64,000 nt of DNA from Dermacentor variabilis. Its lineage: Eukaryota; Arthropoda; Arachnida; Ixodida; Ixodidae. The stretch covers positions 263,263,100-263,327,099 of the forward strand of contig NC_134569.1 in the NCBI RefSeq assembly GCF_050947875.1, read 5' to 3'. A program made the position numbers and the translations under genes. Each line of letters opens with the position of its first letter. The first letter of the stretch is position 1. A model generated the notes under the pieces. The model was not told the DNA's origin. It searched no databases and saw nothing but the letters and a program-made list of their open reading frames with translations. Below, one piece after another: positions 22,094 through 33,477 of the stretch.

Positions 22094-23173
22094 CCCTCCT
22101 TACACGGGCAGCTTAACCGTGGTTAACTCGCTCAACCGTGGTTAACGCGAACCTAGTCCGCCAGAGTTACGCGGGCTACCCCGATCACGGTTAATGGTCT
22201 GATGACGCGTCAAGTGATCTGTTGCGTAAAGGCTTCATTTTGAATAACTTTTCTTGGACATTTGATTACAGTGGTATAAATATGTTGTTTTTCAGCAAAA
22301 CAATTGTCATATTTGAGAATTTTAATGAGTAAGACTGCGTTTTGCACGTGTAGGTTATTTAGTTTTGATACTCCTACTCTCAGTATTGAGCATGCTTGGT
22401 GGGCATACAAATATATAAAAAAGTCAGAATTAAGGGTCACAAATGGGTAAATATAAAATAAAGTTTAGTCCACTGAACCAAAAGGTAAAAAAATTCCTAA
22501 TGAACACATGAATCTTTCTACTAAAAAACATTGGTTACATAATTAAAGGGAGCACAACTTTACGCGAATGCACTTCGGAACTAAGCGCTCGCACCTACAA
22601 AAGAAAGAATAAAGAGGGAACAAAAGGCAGTGCTTTATGGTGTTAATGTAGGTACTTTGCGATTTCACATTGCACAAATTATCGCAAAGAAAGTACATGT
22701 TAAAAGTATTGAAGTTATGACGTTAAAAGCAGTGCCATCAAACTGGACGAGAAAGTGAGACGCACACAAACAAACAGCGTGTGTGTGTGTCTCACTTGTT
22801 CAATTTGATTGCGCTGTCCTTAAATTTTTAAATTTGTGCGTAGCCGTCATATCTGTGTAGAGGCGCGCGTTTCGATTGCTTGAGCGAAGAGCGGCCTGAT
22901 TATCTTCGCAAATCCGTATCAGTGCCTCAGTTGTCCCGTGAGGCCAAATGATACGCTTTTTGGAAGAGATCTGGGAAGCGCCAGCGCTGCACTTGGGAGA
23001 AGTACCGTCCGCAATTTTGCGCGTTTCCGAAACGTCGGTTACACTAAACCGAGGTTACCAAGCTCGGTTGGCGGTGAACCGCGCTTAGCAGCCTAACCGC
23101 AGTTTCGCCTGCCGTGTAACCGCGCTAACCGCGGTTACGTTAACTGCGGTTTAGGTCGCCCGTGTAACAAGGG
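22094..23173. mobile_element. Non-autonomous DNA transposon (MITE-like), left copy
   Basis: 1080-bp element with inverted ends: CCCTCCTTACACGGGCAGCT at the left and its reversed counterpart (GCCCGTGTAACAAGGG) at the right. The terminal 60-90 bases on each side are packed with ACCGCGGTTA/ACCGTGGTTA palindromes. TA precedes the left end. No transposase frame is seen. The superfamily is unknown to me; CCC-start TIRs and a TA or longer TSD do not decide it. Confidence 0.75.
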
Positions 23174-24357
23174 TCAGCCTGGTTACGCCCACTGGAGGGC
23201 AAAGGCCTCTCCCATACTGCTCCAACTACCCCGGTCATGTACTGATTGTGGCCATGTTGTTCCTGCGCACTTCGTAATCTCATCCGCCCAACTAACTTTC
23301 TGCCGCCCTCCGCTGCGCTTCCCTTCCCTTGGAATCCATTCCGTAACTATTAATGACCATCGGTTATCTTCCGTCCTCATTACGTGTCCTGTCCATGCCC
23401 CATTTCTTTTTCTTGATTTCAACTTAGATATCACTACCTCGCGTTTGTTCCCTCACCCAATCTGCTCATTTCTTATCCGTTAACGTTACACCCATCATTC
23501 TTCTTTCCATAGCTCATTGCGTCGTCCTCAATTTAAGTAGAACCCTTTTCGTAAGCCTCCAGGTTTCTGCCCCGTACGTGAGTACTGGTAAGACACAGCT
23601 GTTATAAACTTTTCTCTTGAGGGATAATGGCAGCCTGCTGTTCATGATCCGAGAATGCCTGCCGAACGCCCCCCAGCCCATTCTTATTCTTCTGATTATT
23701 TCAGCCTCATGATCCGGATCTACAGTCACTACCTGTCCTAAGTAGATGTATTCCCTTACCACTTCCAGTGCCTCACTACCTATCGTGAATTGCTGTTCTC
23801 TTGCGAGACTGTTAAGCATTACATTAGTTTTCTGCAGGTTCATTTTTAGACCCACCCTTCGGCTTTGCCTCTCCAGGTCAGTCAGCATGCATTGCTGTTG
23901 GTCCCCTGAGTTACGACGCAAGGCAATATCATCAGCGAATCTCAAGTTACAAAGGTATTCTCCATTAACTCTTAACCCAAATTCTTACCAATCCAGGTCT
24001 CTGAATACCTCCTGTAAACACGCTGTGAATAGCATTGGAGAGATCGTATCTCCCTGCCTGACGCCTTTCTTTATTGGGATTTTGTTGCCTTCTTTATGGA
24101 GGACTACGGTTGTTGTGGAGCGGCTATAGATATCTTTCAATATTTTTACATACGGCTCGTCTACACCCTGATTCCGCAATGCCTCCATGACTGCTGAGGT
24201 TTCAACTGAATCAAACGCTTTCTCCTAATCAATGAAAGCTATATATAAGGGCTGGTTATATTCCACACATTTCTCTATCACCTGATTGATAGTTTGAATA
24301 TGGCCTAGTGTTGAGTAGCCTTTACGGAATCCTGCCTGGTCCTTTGGTTGACGGATG
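23174..24357 (-). pseudogene. RTE LINE 3' part in left arm
   Basis: Minus-strand RTE-clade (BovB-like) RT fragment: KGYSTLGHIQTINQVIEK, EALRNQGVDEPYVKILKDIYS, IKKGVRQGDTISPMLFTACLQEVFR, RFADDIALR (catalytic DD), VGLKMNLQKTNVMLN, YIYLGQVVT and the C-terminal LTYGAETWRLTKR and GRQKVSWADEI. It stops abruptly at 24357, where the homology to the right arm ends, followed by a GACTG microsatellite. The 5' half including the endonuclease is absent. Several frames are broken. Confidence 0.9.
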
Positions 24358-24401
24358 ACTGACTCACTGACTGGACTGGACTGGACTGGACTGACATTTT
24401 G
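24357..24401. repeat. (GGACT)n-like microsatellite at the arm breakpoint
   Basis: ACTGACTCACTGACT followed by four GGACT units, exactly at the inner end of the left arm. It marks the junction between duplicated and unique sequence. Confidence 0.8.
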
Positions 24402-24707
24402 CACATAATAAAGCAAGCGAAGCGAATTTGGCATCGTACTTCTATGCTTAGTAGAAACAATGATATAAAGCAATACAATTTAAGGACTGTGCAGTTACAA
24501 AAACAAGTTGACTACATTGAGGGGGTTTAGTGTTTTGATTTCAATGTCTTGCTGCTCATAAGCGTTAAGAGTGCTTTGTAATGTGTAGCTTAGCCTTTGC
24601 GTTGAGTAAATAGTGGGTGAGAATGGAGTAGCTTGTAGCTATATGTAACCTTATCGGCCGTGTAAAATTGGAAACATTCGCTTACTAATACTCTTCTTAC
24701 TAATACC
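24402..24707. other. Unassigned spacer DNA
   Basis: Unique in the window. Nothing recognised; the RTE 5' UTR homology begins near 24708. Confidence 0.6.
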
Positions 24708-27700
24708 GGTAATGCACTCCCTCACCAGAGCAGGATTGGCCACCCTGGTGCAGTACTTGGCCACAACCTCCTGTATGAACAAAACAATCAAACCCTAGCC
24801 CTTAGTCCCCAACAGCTGCGAAGCAACTAAACACGGCGGCGGTCAGACCTGCGAAACAGCAGAGGGTGCTAAGAATCCCTGGCTCCGGACAGGCCGCCAT
24901 TCGAATATGAACCTGGCAACGTTTAACGCTAGAACATTATCTAGTGAGGCGAGTCCAGCAGTGCTATTGGACGAATTAGAGGGCAGTAACTGAGATATAG
25001 TAGGGCTCAGTGAAGTTAGGAGACCAAAAGAAGCATATACGGTGCTAAAAAACGGGCATGTCCTGCGCTACCGGAGCTTAGCGGAGAGACGAGGACTAAG
25101 ACTCGGATTCCTGATTAATAAGAATATTGCGGGTAACATACAGGAATTCTATAGCTTTAACGAGAGGGTGGCAGGTCTCGTTGTGAAACTTAATAAAAGG
25201 TACAAAATGAAGGTTGTACAGGTCTACGCCCCTACATCCAGTCATGATGACCAGGAAGTCGAAAGCTTCTATGAAGATGTGGAATCGGAGATGGGTAAAT
25301 TCAAAACAAAATACACTATAATGATGGGCGACTTCAGTGCCAAGGTAGGCAAGCAGCAGGCTGGAGACAAAGCAGTGGGGGAATATGGCATAGGCACTAG
25401 GCACAGGGGAGAGTTATTAGCAGAGTTTGCGAAACAGAATACTATGCGGATAATGAATACCTTCTTCCGCAAGCGGGATAGCCGAAAGTGGACGTGGAGG
25501 AGCCCGAACGTCGAGACAAGAAATGAAATAGACTTCATAGTCTGCGCTAACCCTCGCATCATACAAAATGTGGACGTGCTCAGCAAGGTGCGCTGCAGTG
25601 ACCATAGGATGGTAAGAACTCGAATTTGCCTAGACCTGAGGAGGGAACGGAACAAACTGGTACATAAGAAGCCGATAAATGAGTTAGCGTTTAGAGGGAA
25701 AATAGAGGGATTCCAGATCAAACTACAGAACAGGTATTCGACTTGAACTCAAGAAGAAGACCTTAGTGTTGAAGCAAGGAACGACAATCTCGTGGGCATC
25801 ATTGAAGAGTGTGCAATAGATGTCGGTGGTAACTCCGTTAGACAGGATACCAGTGAGCTATCGCACGAGACAAAAGATCTGATCAAGAGACGCCAATGTA
25901 TGAAACCCTCTAACGCTAAAGCTAGAATAGAACCGGCAGAACTTTCGAAGTTAATCAACAAGCGTAAAACAGCTGACATAAGGAACTATAATATGGATAG
26001 AATTGAACATGCTCTCAGGAACGGAGGAAGCCTAAAAGCACTGAAGAAGAAACTAGGAATTGGCAAGAATCAGATGTATGCGTTAGGAGACAAAGCCGGC
26101 AGTATCATTACTATTATGGATGAGATAGTTCAAGTAGCTGAGGAGTTCTATGGAGATTTATACAGTACCAGTGGCACCCACGATGATAGTGGAAGAGAGA
26201 ATATTCTAGAGGAATCCGAAATCCCACAGGTGACGCCGGAAGAAGTAAAGAAAGCCTTGGGAGCTATGCAAAGGGAGAAGGCAGCTGGGGAGGATCAGGT
26301 ATCAGCAGATTTGTTGAAGGATGGTGGGCAGATTGTTCTAGAGAAACTGGCCACCCTGTATACGCAATGCCTCATGACTTAGAGCGTACCGGAATCTTGG
26401 AAAAATGCTAACATAATCCTAATCCATTAGAAAGGGGACGCCGAAGACTTGAAAAATTATAGCCCGATCAGATTACTGCTCGTTGCCTACAGACTATTTA
26501 CTAAGGTAATTGCAAATAGAATCAGGAACACCTTAGACATCCGTCAACCAAAGGACCAGGCAGAATTCCGTAAAGGCTACTCAACACTAGACCATATTCA
26601 AACTATCAATCAGGTGATAGAGAAATGTGTGGAATATAACCAGCCCTTATATATAGCTATAATTGATTACGAGAAAGCGTTTGATTCAGTCGAAACCTCA
26701 GCAGTCATGGAGGCATTGCGGAATCAGTGTGTAGACGAGCCGTATGTAAAAATATTGAAAGATATCTATAGCCGCTCCACAGCAACCGTAGTCCTCCATA
26801 AAGAAGGCAACAAAATCCCAATAAAGAAAGGCGTCAGGCAGGGAGATACGATCTCTCCAATGCTATTCACAGCGTGTTTACACGAGGTATTCAGAGACCT
26901 GGATTGGGAAGAATTGGGGTTAAGAGTTAATGGAGAATACCTTAGTAACTTGAGATTCGCTGATGATATTGCGTTGCGTAGTAACTCAGGGGACCAACTG
27001 CAATGCATGCTGACTGACCTGGAGAGGCAAAGCCGAAGGGTGGGTCTAAAAATTAATCTGGAGAAAACTAAAGTAATGCTTAACAGTCTCGGAAGAGAAC
27101 AGCGATTTACAATAGGCAGCGAGGCACTGGAAGTCGCAAGGGAATACATCTACTTAGGGCAGGTAGTGACGGCGGATCTGGATCATGAGACGGAAATAAT
27201 CAGAAGAATAAGAATGGGCTGGGGTGCGTTTGGCACGCATTCTCGGATCATGAACAGCAGGCTGCCATTATCCCTCAAGAGAAAAGTTTATAACAGCTGT
27301 GTCTTACCAGTACTCACGTACGGGGCAGAAACCTGGAGGCTTACGAAAAGGGTTCTACTTAAATTGAGGACGACGCGATGAGCTATGGAAAGAAGAATGA
27401 TGGGTGTAACGTTAACGGATAAGAAATGAGCAGATTTGGTGAGGAAACAAACGCGAGCTAATTATAGCTTAGTCGAAATCAAGAAAAAGAAATGGGGCAT
27501 GGACAGGACACGTAATGAGGAGGGAAGATAACCGATGGTCATTCATAGTTACGGAATGGATTGCAAGGGAAGGGAAGTGCAGCAGAGGGCGCCAGAAAGT
27601 TAGTTGGGCGGATGAGATTACGAAGTGTGCAGGAACAACATGGCCCCAATTAGTACATGACCGGAGTAGTTGGTGAAGTAAGGGAGAAGCCTTTGCCCCC

Positions 27701-27736
27701 CAGTGGGCGTAACCAGGCTGATGATGATGAGGAATA
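24708..27736 (+). mobile_element. RTE-clade LINE, 5'-truncated copy
   Basis: From 24708 this matches the 5' UTR of the minus-strand RTE at 37216-40393 but lacks the first about 150 bases (the tRNA-like head). It ends with GCGTAACCAGGCTGATGATGATGA, an (ATG)n tail typical of RTE elements, then a few bases before the TIR element at 27737. Its 3' half (26538-27736) belongs to the right arm; its 5' half makes up most of the spacer. Confidence 0.9.
24907..27715 (+). pseudogene. RTE ORF: endonuclease and reverse transcriptase, several stops
   Basis: Start ATG 24907 (MNLATFNARTLSS). Stops interrupt the same frame near 24991, 25744, 26380, 26428 and 27379. Endonuclease: GLSEVRRPKEA, MMGDFSAKVG (25323-25352; Ser replaces Asn) and RCSDHRMVRTR (25590-25623). 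RT: KAAGEDQVSADLLKDGG, FRKGYSTLDHIQTIN, YEKAFDSVET, IKKGVRQGDTISPMLF, RFADDIAL (near 26955) and YIYLGQVVTADLD. The C-terminus continues in a shifted frame to the GRQKVSWADEI block. The order and motifs are of the RTE/BovB group. The copy is dead but recent enough to align base by base with the copy at 37216. Confidence 0.92.
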
Positions 27737-28816
27737 CCCCTGTTACACGGGCGACCTAAACCGCAGTTAACGTAACCGCGGTTAGCGCGGTTACACGGCA
27801 GGCGAAACTGCGGTTAGGCTTCTAAGCGCGGTTCACCGCCAACCGAGCTTGGTAACCTCGGTTTAGTGTAACCGACGTTTCGGAAACGCGCAAAATTGCG
27901 GACGGTATTTCTCCCAAGTGCAGCGCTGGCGCTGCCCAGATATCTTCCAAAAAGCGTATCATTTGGCCTGACGGGACAACTGAGGCACTGATACGGATTT
28001 GCGAAGGTAATCAGGCTGCTCTTCGCTCAAGTAATCGAAACGCGCGCCTCTACACAGATATGACGGATACGCACAAATTTAAAAATTTAAGGACAGCGCA
28101 ATCAAATTGAACAAGTGAGACACACACAAACGCTGTTTGTTTGTTTGCGTCTCACTTTCTCGTCCAGTTTGATGACACTGCTTTTAACGTTATAACTTCA
28201 ATACTTTTAACATGTACTTTCTTTGCGATAATTTGTGCAATGTGAAATCGCAAAGTACCTACATTAACACCATAAAGCACTGCCTTTTGTTCCCTCTTTA
28301 TTCTTTCTTTTGTAGGTGCGAGTGCTTAGTTCCGAAGTGCATTCGCGTAAAGTTGCGCTCCCTTTAATTATGTAACCAATGTTTTTTAGTAGAAAGATTC
28401 ATTTGTTTATTAGGAATTTTTTTACCTTTTGGTTCAGTGGACTAAACTTTATTTTATATTTACCCATTTGTGACCCTTAATTCTGACTTTTTTATCTATT
28501 TGTATGCCCACCAACCATGCTCAAAACTGAGAGTAGGAGTATCAAAACTAAATAACCTACACGTGCAAAACGCAGTCTTACTCATTAAAATTCTCAAATA
28601 TGACAATTGTTTTGCTGAAAAACAACATATTTATAACACTGTAATCAAATGTCCAAGAAAAGTTATTCAAAATGAAGCCTTTACGCAACAGATCACTTGA
28701 CGCGTCATCAGACCATTAACCGTGATCGGGGTAGCCCGCGTAACTCTGGCGGACTAGGTTCGCGTTCACCACGGTTGAGCGAGTTAACCACGGTTAAGCT
28801 GCCCGTGTAACGAGGG
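27737..28816. mobile_element. Non-autonomous DNA transposon (MITE-like), right copy
   Basis: 1080 bp, the same length as the left-arm copy. The ends are CCCCTGTTACACGGGCGACC and, reversed, CCCTCGTTACACGGGCAGCT. It is flanked by TA on both sides (27735-27736 and 28817-28818). Subterminal ACCGCGGTTA palindromes are prominent at 27757-27790 and 28770-28800. No coding capacity. Confidence 0.78.
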
Positions 28817-29004
28817 TATTAGTGAATTAACGAGCATGGTGTGAGCGTGCACAAGCAAACATGAACACATCACACTCGATGAGCGCGGACACTCGCTGTC
28901 AGAACGCTGGTGTGAGCAGCAGCGAGCGTAATGTCCTGCACCGTCTATCGCGCCAGCGCAAGAGCAGCGATAACACAGCGCCCACAAAGGTATGAGCCGG
29001 CTGC

Positions 29005-30362
29005 AGGTCCCCTTTCAAGCATAGAGTTTCCAAATAAATACCCTAGAGGGAAATGTGGCGCTAGTGTCTACGGGGGTTCGCCTGAGTGTTCCGCAACCTA
29101 CATGGGAATGATAGGAAGTACAGGCTTCGGATTGACTTCGATCTTTAGACTAGCGGCATTTGCTAGGGGGGCAGTGAATGAAGCTATACTCAAATGTTAT
29201 CGCGTAAAACCTCATTTTATTTCTGCATTGTCTCATATAATGCGCAACACGTTACATAAACTTTGTATGACTTGGGGATTGAAGCACGGTTTACGATGGT
29301 TTACACCAGGAAACACCAGGGCATGCATTCTTGTGCGATTCTGTTCACAATTTAACGCGAGAGAATATTGATTTATTTATTTTTGCAAAGCAATAACAAC
29401 CGTGCAACTACTCACATAAAGATACCCATCAAGTATTTATTCAAATAAAATTTTTGTGTTCTGAGAAAGTGTTGTGCTTTTGAGAGGAATGCTACAAGTG
29501 GTCGTCTGCTACGACGTCTGCTCGCCGCGAACGCGAGACTTTTGTCGCAGACGACAGGCACTTGCGAACTCTCTCGCTCTTTCTAAAGGCTGCATCGGCT
29601 TTCACGATTGCTGAACGTCTTCAAGTACTTTTAATCGCATCTGATGCAGTGCTAGCTGAGGCGCTTGTGACCTCCTACGAGTATGCTTCATTATATTTTA
29701 TATTGAAGTACCGCTTCCGAAGCGTTATGGCGGGGCTTTGCGCTTACCCATTTTGCGACACTAGACTACAGCAAGGATGCAGCAATCCTTTCCTACCACA
29801 AGTAAGTTTGTGTTCTCAAAGCCCCAAAACACACATTTCAAGTGTGCACATAAACGAGCAATGCATTTTGAAGCCCTCAATAAAATTTGATTGTCAAGCC
29901 ACTGGAAGTACAACTGTCTATGTCTTGTATCAGTATTACCTTCTTTTTCCTATTTTCAAGTTCCATAAAACATGTAACGCTACAGGCCCAACCTAACAGA
30001 CTTAACGAAGGTCCAAACGGTCAAATTATGTTCTTTCAACGTTTACGATGCCGTCGCTTTCTCGTCAGGGCTTCGATACCACACCGCGACACAAAGATCG
30101 TCCCAGCCGCTGGCCCAGCGCACTATTGCCACTTGGAGCAACAGAACTAAGGCAGAGTGCTTTATGGTGCACTGTCCCCACTGCAGCTTATAGCAATTGC
30201 TCTTGGAGCGAAACCAAAACTGCCAAAAAATACTTGTAGACTAGTTCGCTAGTCAACAGAATGCCAATCCGTAGCCTGTACTTCCCATCATTCCCTTGAT
30301 GGTCGAACAATCACAGCTCCAGATTTCCCTCTAGTTATACTAACATGAAACTATGCTTTCAG
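29005..30362. repeat. Foldback unit with imperfect inverted ends, right copy
   Basis: Inverted copy of 20548-21900 with the same imperfect inverted ends. The 146-codon plus-strand frame 28931-29371 overlaps its left end and matches the left-arm frame, but the differences are mostly amino-acid-changing. No protein family recognised. Confidence 0.6.
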
Positions 30363-30370
30363 GAGACAAC

Positions 30371-30440
30371 TTACCGACCGACCGACCGACCGACCTAACC
30401 GACCGACCGACCGACCGACCGACCGACCGACCGACCGACC
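30371..30440. repeat. (CCGA)n microsatellite
   Basis: About 17 copies of CCGA with one interruption (CCTAA), directly outside the right arm of the inverted duplication. Confidence 0.95.
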
Positions 30441-30527
30441 ATCATTACTTTTTATGGCTGCGTACTAATTTGCTATCACAATCGTGATCTCGCCTTTCGG
30501 GCGAGAGTACGACATTTTTTTACTTAC

Positions 30528-30700
30528 AGGCCGGGCCCGGTCCTGCAGAGGTGGGCCCTGGCTAACGTTAGTAACACGAGCCCGGGGCAGGCTCGCGCTT
30601 GGAACCGAGGGCCCGGGCTGGGCTCGGTCATGTACGCCCGGGATTGGTATCACGCGAACGGGTTGAGCTCGGGCTGGGCGCACGACAAAAATCAGGCCCG
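30528..30700. repeat. GC-rich degenerate minisatellite
   Basis: Repeated GGCCCGGG and GGGCTCGG-like words, uneven units. It lies between the microsatellite and the right copy of the GC-rich repeat. Confidence 0.5.
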
Positions 30701-31440
30701 CACAGTGCTCTAGTTTGGATATTAATGAATGCGATTCGACATACGTCGTTCTCATTTTAATTAATTCATCAATTATGGGGTTTTACGTGCCAAAACCACT
30801 TTCTGATTATGAGGCACGCCGTATTGGAGGACTCCGAAAATTTCGCCCACCTCGGCTTCTCTAACGTGCACCTAAATCTAAGAACACCGGTGTTTTCGCA
30901 TTTCGCCGCCTTCGAAATGCGGCTGCCGTGGCCGGTTATCGATCCCGCGACCTCGTGCTCAGCAGCCTAACACCATAGCCGCCATAACCACGGCGGGTCC
31001 TTTCATTTTATTGTGATAGCAATTACATGGATAATTCAGCCGCATTTTCACCGTCGCCGTCGCTGTGATGTTCCGTATAAAGTCCAAGGGCGATGACGCC
31101 GTCGGTTCAAATCATGTACGAGAGAAAGCACGCGATGGAAGCCGACGACAGCGGCTCAATCTGGCGCGCGCGAAGAAAGAATGCAGTCTACGGGTCGCGC
31201 GAAAGGGTGCATGGGAGGGAAGGAGGGGGTGAGTGCTCGGCAGTAATTGCGTATTTCGCGACCGCGCACAACGATGGCGGCTCAATTTTGCGCGCCGAGG
31301 AAATACAGGGAGGCCGACGGCGGCTTCGGCTCCGCCTCAAGTGCATACTTATGCGCGCCGCAACCTGGAAAGCGTCTGCAGGCGGCTCGTACTTTGCGGG
31401 CGCCGTGTTCTCGCCGCTTTTGTGTTGAAGTGATATACTG
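30701..31440 (+). repeat. GC-rich repeat, right copy, split by SINE
   Basis: Matches 20085-20539 in direct orientation, interrupted by the SINE at 30770-30997. Just downstream, 31460-31560 (CTGCTCACACCA, CTCATCGAATGTGATG, CTCACACCATGCT) matches 21985-22085 inside the left arm, also in direct orientation. The right flank is therefore built of pieces also found in the left arm and its flank. Confidence 0.6.
30770..30997 (-). mobile_element. tRNA-derived SINE, copy 4
   Basis: Minus-strand copy: GGGGTTTTACGTGCCAAAAC at the left is the reversed 3' body, GGTTATCGATCCCGCGACC the reversed box B region. An approximate TSD, TCATTTTA, is at 30752-30759 and 31003-31010; comparison with 20180 shows the pre-insertion sequence of the host repeat. 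Confidence 0.88.
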
Positions 31441-31560
31441 GATAAAGGTCACATCGCTTGCTACTGCTCACACCATCGATTTTACGACCAGTATCTTCGC
31501 TCATCGAATGTGATGGGTTCACATTTGCTTGTGTGCACTCACACCATGCTTTTTAATTAA

Positions 31561-31895
31561 GGTAGTAAGCGAACTTTTCCAAGTTTCTACAGCCAATAAA
31601 CCTACTATCTATATTTTGTACAGCTCTTCACTAATTCTCTATTACAATCGATGTTTCACCTTGCACGCGAAACTGCGACTGTTTTGTCGTAACGCCAACG
31701 GAGCAAGCCTGTTATTTTTTTCACCACATATACAAGGTGTCTCAGCTATCATGCACCAAGAGTTAAAATATGCAAATGCCACGTAAACCAATACAAAAAT
31801 CCATACTTACTTTCTTTAGACTTCTTTCCAACTTTCTATCAACTTTATTGACATACTATGTACTTTTACTTCCTAGTAACGCTTGTTACAAGAAA
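31561..31895. other. Unassigned DNA
   Basis: Nothing recognised. Confidence 0.5.
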
Positions 31896-32180
31896 GTTGG
31901 TAGGCTTTGTATTTAGTTTCGTTTGAAGAAAGTTTGTTAAACGAAAGTTTAAAGGAAGTTGGTAGGCTTGGTATTTACTTTCGTTAGAAGAAAGTTGGTT
32001 AAAAGAAAGTTTAAAGGAAATTGGTAGGCTCTGTTCTTAGTTTCGTTTAAAGAAAGTTTGTTGAAAGTTTTAAAAAAGTTGGTACGCACTGTTTTTACTT
32101 TTGTTTGAAGAAAGTTTGTTAAAAGAAAGTTTTAGAGTATTTGGTAGGCTCTGTTTTTACTTTCGTTTAAAGAAAATTAC
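31896..32180. repeat. Tandem repeat, about five 62-bp units
   Basis: Units begin near 31896, 31958, 32020, 32078 and 32140 with GTTGGTAGGCT or a variant and contain GAAGAAAGTTTGTTAAAAG. The period is 62 bp (one unit 58). Each unit itself holds several AAAGTT words, so a shorter ancestral repeat is likely. Confidence 0.9.
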
Positions 32181-33477
32181 ACCAATTGTATTTGCTTAAT
32201 TCATTTCTCATTTAATACTGCGATAAAGAAGCATAATATGCAATTTGGTAATACTATAATTAGTACGAATGCTAGAGTGTCATAGTGATAATTCCTTCCT
32301 GCGGTTTCAAAGAAAGCAATAATAGGAGACAGAATAATTTTTTGCTGCGTATGGACATATAATCAGCAGAAGCAAAGGTAAAATATATTTGCCTACACCG
32401 GTGAAATTGTCCAATAATGACGTTTCTTCTACTCTAAAAAAACTCTTTTATGCATTTGGAGTCCCTTTACGTTTCTGTGTGAGGCAGAGACACTACCTCT
32501 GCTCCATCTAAAACAGTGGCACTATTGGAGTTCTTGACGTATTGTAAGGCTGTTTACTTTTGTTCGCGGCGCTTTTTCGCCTGTTTCCCTCTTGACTGGG
32601 TGGATAGCTAAATTCTTGAACGAAACCACGCAAACACAGAGGACGCCGCGTTTTTTAGTAGTTCGCACGCAACATATGACTCGGAGTTGTCGCCGTTGTC
32701 TCAGTGTTGTGGAGTGGACATGAAATCCAGAAGTCGTTCAGACGCGCTCGAACGGAATCCGAGGTCGAAGCCTACCGCTGATTGATATTATCGCACCGAT
32801 AACAAATATGAGGTGATTCGTGCGCTTCAATTTCCCCTATTGTACTAAAAAGAGTTCTGAGGCTCAAATAGACACATCTTAGCTTTCGCCAGCTACTCGC
32901 GCCGAGATCGGTCCCCACCGAAGCTTAGGCACAGCGTATCCTTCCGAGTCCGTCTGCACGCTATCGGCGCGTCTAGGCTCAGGAATCAAGAAGTCCAACA
33001 AGGATAAATCACTCTGTATTTCAGATTTCGCATCGGTGTTCTTAAATACACCATTTTTTCATGTTTACAGTGCCAGCACAAGCGATGAGCTCCGATGCTA
33101 CGCGTCATGAACGCAGGTATATATGTGCTGTCGCCGAAGGCTCCCAGCACTAGCCTGCGCTTCTCTGACGAAGATATATGACTAGGCAGACGTGTCGACT
33201 GAAAGGCACGTTGAATACGGACAGCAGATTTGTCTTTGTGGTATAGGCGTGAGTTTTTGCTGGTCATAGCGCATCTACAATGTCTGTGCGAGACGTATCT
33301 TTGCAAAACTGAAACTGCTTTGCGATTTTGACCTGACAAATTATCCAATAATGTTGGAGGGCTGGCGCGGCGCAGCGAGACGCGTCCTGGCTACCGAAGT
33401 GGAAGGACGTGCGTTTCGTGTGCTCGCAAGGAGCGGTGGTTGCGGCCAACAGCGGCCGCGGTGACAGGATCGACGGA
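32181..33477. other. Mostly unassigned DNA, possible LINE 5' UTR at right end
   Basis: No family motif. A 120-codon minus-strand frame (32986-33348) has no recognisable domain. The last 150 bases are GC-rich and may be the 5' UTR of the LINE that starts at 33478. Confidence 0.4.

Larger units (their letters stand above)
20540..24357. repeat. Left arm of large inverted duplication
   Basis: About 3.82 kb that recurs inverted at 26538-30369. Paired coordinates sum to 50910 from 20540 to 23173 and to 50895 near 24350, so the arms differ by few indels; by eye they differ at a few per cent of bases. The arm contains, outside to inside, a 1.35-kb foldback unit, unclassified DNA, a 1080-bp TIR element and the 3' part of an RTE LINE. 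Confidence 0.93.
26538..30369. repeat. Right arm of large inverted duplication
   Basis: Inverted counterpart of 20540-24357. Contents in order: RTE 3' half, the TIR element (27737-28816), DNA with a short frame also present in the left arm, and the foldback unit (29005-30362). It ends at 30369 just before a (CCGA)n microsatellite. Confidence 0.93.

Noticed and set aside
22741..22800. Simple hairpin with GTGTGT centre
   Set aside because: Short imperfect inverted repeat inside the TIR element, probably part of its normal structure.
20540..30369. Assembly artefact from an unsplit palindromic read
   Set aside because: The arms differ by scattered substitutions and a small indel and enclose a unique 2.2-kb spacer; an artefact is less likely but not excluded without reads.
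31896..32180. CRISPR array
   Set aside because: Units are contiguous tandem repeats without unique spacers and the window is eukaryotic.
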